This document shows, piece after piece, positions 34,001 to 45,200 of a stretch of DNA of 64,000 bases. This DNA comes from Tetradesmus obliquus (Eukaryota; Chlorophyta; Chlorophyceae; Sphaeropleales; Scenedesmaceae): contig CP126192.1 in the NCBI GenBank assembly GCA_030272155.1, forward strand, positions 3,382,501 through 3,446,500, read 5' to 3'. The notes under the pieces are model-generated. The model saw only the letters and a list, made by a program, of their open reading frames with translations. It did no database searches and was not told the DNA's origin. A program made the position numbers and the translations under genes. The number at the start of each line of letters is the position of its first letter. The stretch's first letter is position 1.

Positions 34001-35584
34001 TTACCGCCCGCGCAGCAGCAGCAGCCTGCGGCCTCCCAGTGGCTCCAGGTCAATCGGCTGAGCCACCACCTGCAGGTTATCCAGGTTAACCTTCCTAGGG
34101 GCGGGCGAGGGGCTGGCAGCACCAGCTCCCGCATCTGCTGCAGGGCTAGGCACTGGGCTTGCATCCAGATCGCTGCTGTTGGGGTCCACCTTGATGCCAT
34201 CAATCACTGAGCCCGGCGCGGGGCTGCTGCCAGGAGCAACAGGATCCACAGGACTGGGCAGCGGCAGCGGACTGGCACCTGGCAGCACCTGCAGCTGCGG
34301 CTCAATGAATGGCAGGTTGCTGGTCGTGCTGGGGTTGGGGCTCGGGCTGCTGCTGCTGCCACCGTTGAGGTCACCGGATTGTGGGTCAGTGACGAGGCTT
34401 GTGAGCGCAACACATGCTGCTACAGAGGTGGAGCCAGTGGTGGGTGTGGTCTTGCCAGCTGGGCAGGGCGTGCAGGCCGGAGCGGTGTTGAAGCCGGTGG
34501 TGTAGGTGCCCTTCTTGCAGAGCCTGCCAACACGCGGGCGGTGCTTGAAGGAGCCGGCAGGGGCGACTGTTGTGCAGAGCGAGCAGCAGCAGCAGCGGCA
34601 GAAGTGTTTGTCAGTGACTGGCGCCAGGGTTACAGTGGTGGGGGTGCGGTGCAGCAGCTGCGCTTGGTCAGGTGAGTGCAGCAAGGCAAAGCTGTTGCCC
34701 TTTGCATTCGCCGGAATCCGTTTGTTCCTGATCAAGAGTGCTTGCAATGCTGTCAGCAGGTTGCTGGTGCAGCAGCAACACCAGGAAATGCTGCGCACTG
34801 GCACAGCAGCGCACTGGCACAGCAGCGCCAACTCACCACAGTCGGCCAGCTTCATGGCACCAGGCTTGAGGGTGGTCAGGCCTGCTCCGCAGCCCCTGCA
34901 GCCATTCACACCGCCATAGTAGCTGCCGATGGGGCAGGACAGACCTGCGCCGGTCGCTGAGCCCTGTGCTCCAGCTGCGCCGCTGCTGACAAGCTGCCTG
35001 CGCACCATGGGGCCCAGCACACCTGCCTGGTGCCCTGTCCACACGCCCACACTGCACACCAGCATCACTGCCAGCACTGCAAAAGCCTTCATGGCATTGA
35101 AGCCATGCGCTGCTGCGTGGTGCAGGTGCTGCTTGTGGCATGCCTGCTGCTGCTGCGGCTGCGGTAGCAGGTGTTGCTGCTCCTGCTCCTGCTGCTGCTG
35201 CTCCTGCTGGCTGTACTGCGCGAAGGGGCTGACAACGGATGCGGTCACAACCGTCGGGGTGCCGGGCTCGCCGGACACTGATAGCGTCTGCAGGACTGGA
35301 ACTGCTTCAAGGCCGCGTGGTGTGCCCGGAAGCACACGCGTGAAGCTCAGGTTGCGGTGCCGTTGTGGGGCACCGTGCTTCTTGTTCTTCGAGGTAAAAC
35401 TGTTGTTCAAAGCTGCCATTGCATGGAGATCTGCTGTTGTAATGTCCTCATCTAGGCCCGGCAGCCCACTGTGCGCTGGCGTGATGGTGATGCCAGTGTG
35501 CGAGCGCATCCTGGTGATGTCGACCGACGCCTTGCGCGAATCAATGCTTGCACGACGTGATTCCATCGTTCCCCTGTGCTGCAT
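34001..35584 (-). CDS. Membrane-anchored protein with ephrin-receptor-like Cys motifs and Ser/Pro-rich region
   Basis: Two exons, 35584-34837 and 34566-34001, close in phase to 437 aa; the intron shows GTGAGT and CAACAG. The first 165 residues are Ser/Arg-rich (MESRRASIDSRKASVDITRM), with phosphorylation-like RxxS sites, then Gln-rich. One transmembrane helix follows (FAVLAVMLVCSVGVWTG, near residue 170). Beyond it lie cysteine motifs of the GCC2/GCC3 ephrin-receptor-like type: CPIGSYYGGVNGCRGCGAG, and CKKGTYTTGFNTAPACTPCP followed by AGKTTPTTGSTSVAAC. The tail is rich in SPSPNPS and PSPAPR repeats like algal hydroxyproline-rich wall proteins. Together these suggest a type II membrane protein with an extracellular C-terminus. 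Ligand and role unknown. Similar motifs are widespread in large algal surface proteins. Confidence 0.75.
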   Translation of the reverse strand: MQHRGTMESRRASIDSRKASVDITRMRSHTGITITPAHSGLPGLDEDITTADLHAMAALNNSFTSKNKKHGAPQRHRNLSFTRVLPGTPRGLEAVPVLQTLSVSGEPGTPTVVTASVVSPFAQYSQQEQQQQEQEQQHLLPQPQQQQACHKQHLHHAAAHGFNAMKAFAVLAVMLVCSVGVWTGHQAGVLGPMVRRQLVSSGAAGAQGSATGAGLSCPIGSYYGGVNGCRGCGAGLTTLKPGAMKLADCGELALLCQCAAVPVRSISWCCCCTSNLLTALQALLIRNKRIPANAKGNSFALLHSPDQAQLLHRTPTTVTLAPVTDKHFCRCCCCSLCTTVAPAGSFKHRPRVGRLCKKGTYTTGFNTAPACTPCPAGKTTPTTGSTSVAACVALTSLVTDPQSGDLNGGSSSSPSPNPSTTSNLPFIEPQLQVLPGASPLPLPSPVDPVAPGSSPAPGSVIDGIKVDPNSSDLDASPVPSPAADAGAGAASPSPAPRKVNLDNLQVVAQPIDLEPLGGRRLLLLRGR

Positions 35585-36784
35585 ATTCAGTGGCACGCGG
35601 GTAGGCCGGACACTATTGCTCCGGCTGGCTACGTTGTGCTTCTTGACCGTGTGCAGCTCAGCTGTTTTGCTTAAATGTGTTCAGTTCAGGGAATGCATGC
35701 CGTGTAGAGGCTGCTCCTTGAGAGCTTCCTCAGAGCCGGAGATGGGTTCGCCGGGGCAGTAGCTGTTACAATCGGCCGGACGTGAGGATTTTCAATACGA
35801 ACCAAATCCTGACGTGACCCGTTGCTCCTGATGGTAACTCATATACATATCTTAAACGTTGGTTTGCGGATTTTCTATGTATGAACACTGATCAAGGCAC
35901 AAATTCAGGACACTCAAGGCGTGCAGCAAACCAAGAGCCGCATCTGCACCTTACACAAACGTCATCAGCGTCAAGATATATATTTGTTTGATTTATTAAT
36001 TTAAGAACGTGGCATCTTCAGGCATGTATAGGTTTGCTCGCCCATGGGCACCCCTGAACATTAGAGCACATGTCGCACGACAGCAGCGCCTCAAGTTTAC
36101 GAAGGAAGTTGAACAACCATCAGATGTACGGGAGTACCGGGCTTGTGACCTCTTCCTCAGTCGTGATAATCGTGCTGATGCCGCGTTACTGACCGCGCCT
36201 TGCGTCATTAGCACCAGCAGCTGGAGGAAAAGAACGCATTACGTAGCTTCGTTGACTTTGAGCAATGTCAGATCAATCTGCTGATGTCCAACTTCCACCT
36301 GCTGCATGCTGCTTAGCCATCTTCACCTTTTGCCAATTTGGGCATGGTGCCTGGTCGCAGAACTCACGCCTAGAGCACGTACCCATCACCTACATACATA
36401 CAGTATAACTCAAAATACTTGAAAAACCCAACAATTGAGTGTGGGACACATAGACTTGAGAACAAACCTGGGCGCAATCCGGTGTGACAGTGATCGAGTT
36501 TGGGGCCTGGTTGAGTATCATGAGTTGCAGCAAAAGACATTGCAGTGAAGCATGATGCAACATAATACGTGAGCCGAGGGGCCAGTTTTGGTGGCATGGT
36601 CCCTCCTGTCACGGCTCTAAGCCCAAAAGCACAGTGCAGGGCTATGGTTGGGACATGCACAAACAGCTGCCGCACCCCCGGTTTTTATGAATGCAGCAAA
36701 ACCAGAAGGTGCACAGCAAACATGCAAGCATGGAGGCATGCTGCCGGGACCCAGGAGCTGTATACCTTCTGCACACAAACCCCA
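35585..36784. other. Intergenic, no gene supported
   Basis: 5' flank of the membrane protein gene and 3' flank of the homeodomain-BTB gene. The stretch at about 35800-36010 is clearly AT-richer than its surroundings. A 91-codon plus frame at 36009-36284 has no recognisable features. Confidence 0.55.
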
Positions 36785-39700
36785 TCACGCCTGCTCAGAC
36801 GCCGTGTCTTCATCATCCTCCGCAAGCCCCTGCACAGCAGCAGATGCGGACCCCTGCTGCTGCTGCTGCTGCTGGTACTGCTGCTGCTGGTGGTACTGGC
36901 GATGGCGCTGCGGCTCCACGCCGCCCTGCTGATGCTGCTGTAGCTGCTGCTCATCCTGTGCTGCTTCTGCTGCATCGTCCAGCTCCTCATCCTCCGCAGC
37001 GTCATCATCATCCTCATCATCTCCCTCCTCTCCCTGCTGCTGCTGCAGCTGCTCCATGATGTGATACGGCACCAGCGGCACCACGCGCCGCAGCAGCACA
37101 TGGTGGTACATGTTGTGCTGCGGTACGCCAGTGTCAGGGTCGTCCCTGCCAATGCAGCAGCAGGCAGGGGCCCAGGGCCCAGGGCAACAGGCAAATCAAT
37201 CAGCATGCCAGTGGCCACCAAGTCGCCTTGGTGCCATCAAGAGTCAAGTGCACATGCACTTCGTTCAACTACTTCCATCTGCTTCACATGCTAAACTCTG
37301 AAAACTTCATGTTAACATGCTGCTCCAGCGCACAGCCAGCACCGCAGACTTGTCGTACGGCGGCCAGCAGCGGCCAGCCCTCCTGGAACACTTATGCATC
37401 AAACTCCCAGCAAGGCTGCCACGCTCCATCTGCTACAGATGCCAATGTGGCTGTGGCACTTGCTGCCATGTGGCTAACGCCAGGCAACACAGCAGTGCCA
37501 CACAGCAGTACCGTGCCTGCGTGGACAGCCCACCTGGAGCACCAGGAGCCTTCGGGCAGGGGCGCTTCTCGACCAGCATTGCTTGCAGAGGAATAATTGT
37601 GCATTTACCATGCCTATGTCATATAACATTGCTCACCTGTGCGCTACGCCCGCCTGGATGTCGTGGACGAAGAAGCCCTCAGCAGCACGCGCCTCCAGCA
37701 CATGGTTGAGCTGCTGCTGCATGAGCACCTGCAGCACCAGCACCAACACCAGCACAAGGCAGCCGGCAGCGCAGGGCAATAACAAGATTGCCGCGGGATT
37801 TCAAGGGCGCCAACTCCAGCAGCAGTGTCCCAGTTTCCGAATGTTTGACCGCGCCCGTCTTCATCTGTGCCTTGTTGCTATCCCCATCAACCCTCTTGCA
37901 CTGTGCCTGCACATGCTTGCGATGCACGTCCGCCAACCATCCCAGGCGCATAGCACAGCCGCAATGCACACAGCAGCAGCAACTTAGCCTCGTCCCCGCC
38001 CCATCCCCCGCCCCCTCACCTTGCTTCGCTCAAGCTGCTGCAGCTGCTCGCCCTGCATGCTGCTGAAGCCGGTCTCCACGTACACACTGTCCCACACCTC
38101 CCGTGTGCCGGGGCTGGGCGCCATGCTGGCGGAGCTGATGAGCTGCAGCAGCCCAGGCAGCCGGTAGAAGGCCGCCTCGCGCACCAGTGCCTGCATCTGC
38201 CTGCGTTGCAGCAAAGCGCATGTAACACACGTCCGTATGTGGGCGGCAGTCAGTTGCGCAGTGATGTGGCTGCAGGGACGTGAGCGGAATGAGCCGCCTA
38301 ATGCACCAGCGCCGGCATCTGCCTGCGGCAGCACGTGGTGACAGTCGCAGCGCGTGAAACATGTGGATGTGGGTGGTTAGTTGCGTGCGCAGAGCTGAGG
38401 GTGCTGGATATTAGGTGGGTATTTGCTGTGAGGCAGCAGGCGGCGCGTTGCAGCAGGCAGCTGTCCAGCTGCAGCAAGCTGGCATGGCCTAGGCGCTGGT
38501 GCCGGACTGGTTTTGCTGCTGCTTGCGGTGCACAGTGCCCCCTGTCACCAAGCATCTGACGACGCTAAGAATCCAATGAACGACTACCCAAAAACACGGT
38601 GTTGGTGGTGCTAGGAGCGCTGCTGTTGTGTACCGCGCGCACCTGCCGTCAGTAGGGAGGTCAATGCTGGGCTCATTGTGTGCGCAGGCTCTCATGTACT
38701 CCAGCACATAGCTGAACACATCACCACTGCGGTCAATGAACAGCTCTCCGCTGGGCAGCCGCTGCATGCCTTGCGGGCTGGCCCCTTGCACCAGCTGCCA
38801 GAACAGGCTGCCCTGCACAGACAGCAGCGTAGCCATAGTGGTGCGGAAGCTGCGCCCGCCCACATCCACCTGCAGCGGCGCCGTCAGGCTCGCCTGCTGC
38901 AGCAGCGTAAGCTGCTGCTGCGCCTGCTGCTGCTGCTGCTGGTGGTGGTCCTGCTGCATGTCGTGCTGCTGGTGGGAGCTGCTCGCATGCGGCTGCAGCA
39001 CCTGCAGCTGCGGCAGCGGCAGCTGCGGCTGCTGCACGGCATCCACGAGCCCTGCTGCTGCAATGGCTGCTGCGGCGCCGCCCGCCGACAAGTCAACAAA
39101 GCTGTTTGCTGCTGCGCCGCCAAGCTGCATGAAGCCCTGGGCAGCAGCACTGAGCAGCTGGTCGCTGTCGGCAGCGCCGAAGAAGTTTAGGCCTGACAGC
39201 GGCGCGGAGCTGCTGGCTGCAGGTTTAAGGCAGCACACAGCAGCACAGGTGACACGTGCAGAAAGTGTTAGACAACGGTGTTGTGAGAGGGAGGTGCCAT
39301 GTGAATATGGGCGTTTGATGGTGTGCATTTGTGCTGTAGTGGTGATAGAGCCCAGCTAAGGCCTGTCGAGAAGCATTCTGAAGCAGGATGCAGTGCAAGT
39401 TAGAAAGGCGCTGCTAACTCACGTGCTAAGCGCTTGCGCGCGCTTGCAGCCGTAACTCCTGGGCCAGTTTGAGCGCCCCGCTTCAAGCCACCTGTACACA
39501 CACCAGCACAGCAACAGTTTGACAACATGTAAGGGCAGAGTGGGGCAGCTGCCATGTAAACTTATTGACAGAAGGTGCGCAAATGCACATGCACATGCCA
39601 GCAGAACGACCAGCCCCACACGCCCTGCCATTGATTATCATTCTGCAGCTGAACATGTGCGCCATCACCACAGCAAGCGCATTCACCACCCATTTTGGAT

Positions 39701-39978
39701 TGTGTCTGCTGTTGTGCTTGTTGTGTCTGCTGTTTCACTGCCTGCAATGCAATGTGCCGAGGCTGACCTGCATTGCAGCTGGCTTGCTTGCGGGCATTTC
39801 CACTCCTGTAGAGGCAATGCTGCCCTGTTAATTCCAACAGCACAATTACCCTGTCATCGCGCAGGAGCTAGCCTGCTGCTGCGAAGTCTGCAGCTCAGGC
39901 GCTGCCACCAGTGCCCTGCCACCACCTTTCCTGCCACCACAGCGCTGCCACCAACAGCAGCAAGACTACCCGCATACC

Positions 39979-40025
<47 letters not shown>

Positions 40026-41020
40026 GTACCCCTGCACACCCCTGCTGCTGCGACCAGCTCCCGCCCTCACCGTCAGGCCGCCTGTTCCTGTTCTCCCACC
40101 AGGCCTGGATCTGGCTGATGGTGATGCGCAGCTCCTGCATGAACAGCTCAGCGCTGCTCTCAGGCTTGAGGCAGTCCTGCAGGCTGGCCACTACACGGGC
40201 AATGGCAGCAAACTCCGGCTCGCTTTCAGGCAGGCGGGCGCCGGCTAGGGCTTTGAGCTGCGCCCCCTGAACCCTAGGCCGCCAGGTCTCAACCTGCAGG
40301 GTGCAGAACCGAAGTAGTTGGCCAGGTTTTGCACTAGGAAGGGAATGAAAGCGGCAAGGGGTCCTGGTGCATTTGTGTGTATGCATGCATGGTGGCACAC
40401 CATGCTGCAGGCGTTTGAGGGCACTGCAGGCGCTGCATCAGCGCGCAGCAACTGCAGGTCACGCTGCCAGGTTACAGCGCATTGATGATGTGCTGCCTTT
40501 TGGCTGCATGCAGCGCATTCACAATGACACGTGTTAGTGCTGCTGCTTTTTGGCTGCACACTGCAGCTGCCTTGCCACTGGTGCAGCAAACACAGCATTA
40601 AAGGACAGCACAGCACATGTACAGTGTGCATTGACACCAGCTCCTGCGCCCCACCTGCATGTCTGTGCGCACCAAACGCCAGAACTTCTCGACTCCAGCC
40701 AGGTACTCAGGCCTGAAGTGCTTCTCAATCAGCGTGTATACATTGGACTCCTCGGCTGCCATGGTGACAACAGGTGCGGCATATGGCCCATTGGGGTCGC
40801 ACTTTACCACGAGGCACTGGCCCAGCACCCTCTGCACCTCATCCTTGCGTGCTGTTGGCACCTTGTTGACAAGGAAGCTGAGGTGTGTGGGGCGGCCCTG
40901 ATCAGACTGTACTGCTGCTGCAGCTGCTGCTGCGGCCGCTGCTGCTGCTGCTGCTGTGGCGTAGTCCAGCTGTGCTGCATCAGCAGCGTCCAGGTCTGCA
41001 CCCTCACTGCCTGACTCCAT
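36785..41020 (-). CDS. Homeodomain-like and KCTD-type BTB domain protein
   Basis: Eight exons, 41020-40655, 40293-40071, 39491-39423, 39216-38643, 38200-38020, 37728-37637, 37581-37534 and 37145-36785, join in phase at every junction to 637 aa. Residues about 170-196 (SAELFMQELRITISQIQAWW, then ENRNRR) match helices 2-3 of a homeodomain, with WW for WF and Asn for Arg after NR. The N-terminal 122 residues are unknown apart from a poly-Ala run. After a Gln-rich linker, residues about 330-420 form a BTB/T1 domain: LQVDVGGRSFRTTMATLLS, GELFIDRSGDVFSYVLEYMR, then EAAFYRLPGLLQL. The C-terminus is acidic and Gln-rich. The two domains could mean a DNA-binding oligomer or a cullin-3 adaptor; both are inference. 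The alternative is two adjacent genes, but the phase agreement argues against it. Confidence 0.75.
38185..38330 (-). repeat. Duplicated BTB exon start in the upstream intron
   Basis: The start of the exon at 38200 (QMQALVREAA), with its acceptor, recurs at 38322, 122 bp upstream on the gene strand. The copy has diverged (QMPALVH) and runs into a stop. Confidence 0.75.
39980..40025 (-). repeat. CTG/CAG tract in the homeodomain-BTB intron
   Basis: About 15 uninterrupted CTG units on the plus strand (CAG on the gene strand) lie some 45 bases after the donor of the homeodomain exon. Confidence 0.9.
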
Positions 41021-42283
41021 GCTAGCAGCTACTTAGCAGTGCTTCTAAGGCTGCAGACTACGCAGATTCGACGTAATTTGCTGTGTTGAAGCCTTGGATG
41101 ATGAGCTATCCAAGTGAGCACACACAGTGCCCGGCTGCAGCTGAGTTGAGTTGCCTCAGCAGTGAGCTGAGTTCAGCAGCAGCTCCAAGCGCGGGTGTAG
41201 ATCCCGTTGTGCAGTACCCAAATAGATACAGTGGCGTAACGTGTTGAGGTTGCAAAGGAGTGGCAAGCCATTTGAACAAGCTGCAGTGTCAGGACCACGG
41301 GCATGGCAATGCCTGCAGGTAAGGCTACACTTAGCGATCTATATTGATATATTGTTTTGTCAAGCGGAAACTAAAAGCAGCTCGTTGACACGCATGGGAA
41401 CCCACCTTCAGCTGTGTGAACGCTGTCATGTTACAGTTCAAATCGCTACAGCAGCGTGACTCGGCGCCAGCATCCTTCTTATCGCATCCCAAAGCATGTT
41501 GCACGGTTTGAACCACGCGATCAGATGGCAAACTGCTGTCTGCTTTCGATGATCAAGACGACCCTCTGTTGCTGCTCTTTGTACTGTTGCTACTGCTCAG
41601 TGACAACTTTCTGCCGCTAACCGCCAGCAATGCTGCACTGCCAAAGCCACTGACAGCACTGCCGCGCAAGCCGCCTCCAGGACTACAGAGTAATCAGGAT
41701 TTCCGCTGTGCAGTCATGCATGTTACCCCGCAGTTTGTACATACATTCACAGTATGTGGGCCAGGCGCGCAGCAGCCACCAGCAGCAACATGCCAGCGCT
41801 GCCAACGCAACCTGCGCTGCAAAAATGGAGAGAATCAACAGCTCCGCCACACCGCAAAACCTTAGAGCACACAGTATGTACCTCGCAACACAACATCAGT
41901 GAGCAAAATGCCCAAACAAAAACGCACTTGTTGCTCCCTGCAGGCTACCCGGCACCAGGCTAGGCCCCAACTGCCGCGCAACTGAACAAGCAAACAACTC
42001 GGCCGCCCGTGCCATCCAGTCAGCACACCGCCAGCGCAGAGGACACTGGCTGTCGCCAACACAGCTGCTCGCTCCTACGCACCAAAGCCTGCGCACGTAC
42101 ACACTGCATGCGGCACAAGCCAGGCGGCACACCAACAGACACATCCATCCCCGGCTGCAGCGACGCATTCCTGCCATGCGCCGCACACTCCTGGCGCGTT
42201 ACCTGCAAGCCGTGCCGCCTCAACCAGCAGCACAAGCGCCATTCCTGCAAGCTCCTGCAAGCAACTGCCAGCTGGCCTGCTGC
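41021..42283. other. Intergenic: promoter of homeodomain-BTB gene and 3' flank of eEF2
   Basis: Only short frames without domain features. The right part is Cys/Ala-codon-like low-complexity sequence and probably eEF2 3' UTR. Confidence 0.6.
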
Positions 42284-45200
42284 TTACAGCTTGTCCTCGT
42301 ACTCTCCCAGGGGAGAGGGCTCGGGCTTGATGCCCTTGCGCTTGCGGATGTCCAGCACGATCTGGTGTGTCTGGCTGCCAGGCTGCTGAGGGTCTGCGCC
42401 CATGACATCCCAGTGGTCGAACACGCACTGGGGGAAGGCCTGGCCGGAGGTGGCTGCGCGCAGCGTGGCGGTGAAGCCGAATGACTCGATGACAGGCAGG
42501 TAGGCCTTGATGTTGTACATGGGCGTGCCTGGGCGCTGCATCTCCTCGAACACCATGCCGCGCTTCTGGTTCAGCACTGCAGAGATGGAACAAAAGCAGG
42601 CGCAGGCGAGGGCAACAAGGCGGAGACAAACGGCAGCAGTCAGCAGAGTGCATACCATTCAAGCCAATGGATCCAGCCGTGAAGAAGCACAAGGATGCTG
42701 CTGCAGCTGTCGATTCGGGCATCACATGTACAACTGCAGCCAGCTGCTATGCAACTCCCAATCCACTGCCGGCTATCGCACGCATGTCAGTATGATCTAT
42801 CCATCTATCTATTCATCCCGAGCATGAGGCAGGATCCTCACCGGAGTAGATGCCACCCAGGGCCTGCTCTGGCGCCTGGATCTCCACCAGGTACACAGGC
42901 TCGCACAGGCGAGGCTTGGCAGTCAGCTCCGCGGCGTACAGCGCGCGGCGGCAGGTGGGGATGATCTGGCCGCCACCGCGGTGGATGGCGTCGGCGTGCA
43001 TCACCACGTCGTGCACCTCAAACACGATGCCGCGCATGTTCTCCTCAGCCATGACACCCTCCTTGGACGCCCACTGGAACGCCGCAATGCAGGAGTCCTT
43101 GATCTCATTCAGGTACTGCACGCGGGCACAGGGAGGGCCACGACAAGAGGGGACCAGCGGCGGGCAGGTCAGCACCAGTGAGCAGGAGCGTGTTGCAAGC
43201 ACACTGGGTGCTGGTTCCTGCATCACTATCCTACAGCTTGTGTGCCATGTGCCATATGCCTCAACTGCTTTTTGAAGCAGATATGCGCACCCACTACTGC
43301 TGCTGGATACTGCTGCTGACTGTCACCCAGCTGCCACACTGCAGCAGCAGCAACCCCGCGAGAGCGCTCAACTGATCATCAACTCAATTTCTGTTTAAAC
43401 GCACCTGCACTCCCTTGGTCACATCCACCAGCAGGTTGGGGCCGGTGGTGTCGGGGCCGAAGCACCAGATCTTCTTGGTCAGCTCCTTGTCCCAGCCAAA
43501 CTCCTCGCTCATGGTCTTGGTGCGGATCTTGGGGTCATCGCGGGGAGTCACCTTGCCGTCATCAATGGCCTCAGCCAGGCCATCCTCCATGGGGCGCGCC
43601 TGCAGGTGCAGCAGTAATATGTGAGTTGCAGAGATTAACAATTGCAATTTGCAGCATAATGTGTAGTCACATCTGGAAAGCAGGCCCCCCGCCACCTTGG
43701 CTGCTTGAACATCAAATGTGCAGGTGTACTGCTCAGCAACAGCCAGATGCAGCAGGCATATGTTACAGCATTGCAACTCCTGGTGCTGGCCACGGCTGTG
43801 ATGTCCATAGCAGCTGCAGTTTGATTCTTTCCGACTGCAATCAGCAGACCAACCCTTGCCTGCCAGCTGCTGCTGCAGGGACACCAGACAGCCGCTCCCC
43901 TCGCACCTGCAGGTACAGCCTGTTGTGCTTGTTGGGCGACTTGCTCATCACGGTGTGGTCGCTGGCAGCGGACACGGTCTCGCGGAAGGACACCACGGGC
44001 TCAGACACGCGGATCTCTGCGCCGCCCATGAAGTCATCCTGCAAATCCTTGAGGCAGATCTCCAGGTGCAGCTCGCCGGCACCTGCACGTTTGAATTAAG
44101 GGTTGTGCATCAAGCAGCGCAGCATAGCCAGAGAAGATTAGATATGTTCAAGCACGTGAACAGCAGATCTCTAGGTGCAGCTCGCTTTCGCCTCCTACAC
44201 GTTCCAATTTTTCAGCAAAAACAGCATCAGGCAGCACAGTCAGAAACCACCAAATTGCGACAGCATGTGGACAGCAGGAAGCTCAAGTGCAACAATCAAC
44301 TTCTGCTGGCCAGAGCCGCACCTGCGATGATGTGCTCTCCGGTCTCCTCGATGATACACTGCACCATGGGGTCGGAGCGCGCCAGGCGCTTCAGGCCCTC
44401 CACCAGCTTGGGCAGGTCACTCGCCACCTTGGGCTCCACCGCCACACGCACCACGGGGCTCACGCTGAACTTCATGGCCTGCGGGGCGTGAAATTGGGCG
44501 TGAGGATGGGCGTGAACATGTGAGGAGTAGCAGCTTAAGAGAATTTTCCTAGGACGAAGGCATGCCCACCTCATCCAAAGCAGGGCTCACGGAGGATCCT
44601 GCATGCAGTGTTTAAGGTAAGACAAACAAACAAACAAACACGAGAAGGTGCAGGCAACGAAAGCCAGCACATCCATGTATCGCACCTTCATGGGGTGTGC
44701 GTCCTCGCAGACCTCGTTGGTCAGCGTGGCTGTCTTGGTGATGAACTGGTCCAGGCCCACCAGTGCCACGGTGTTGCCGCAGGGCACGCTCTCCACGGCC
44801 TCCTGCTTGCGGCCCATGCACAGCACGGTGCGCTGCACGGACTTGACGTACAGGTCCTTCTTGGTGCCCGGCTCGTAGTTGGGGCCCATGATGCGCACCT
44901 GCGGGTGGTCAACATATGTGTGTGTGTTTGGTTGGTTGATAGTTGGACTGATGCCCGCGCAGAGCATGCGAGGCGATGTTGAATGAACAGGGAGAACAAC
45001 AATACGTCACAATAGCGCTGTACCGCGGCAGGCTCAGGCACTGCATCCCCCAGCTTCACATTCGAATATTCAGCTGCTAGCCCCGAGCATGTACAGTGCA
45101 TCAGCAAAGGCTCGCACCTTCTTGCCGGTGGCGATGGTGCCGGAGAACACGCGGCCGAAGGCCACGAAGCGGCCCTTATCGGCTGTGGGGATCATCTTGG

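Noticed and set aside
36009..36284. 91-codon plus-strand frame
   Set aside because: No recognisable features, no flanking exons, and it sits in an AT-richer intergenic stretch.
42075..42725. 216-codon minus frame overlapping the end of eEF2
   Set aside because: Wrong frame relative to the conserved eEF2 C-terminus, which occupies the same bases.
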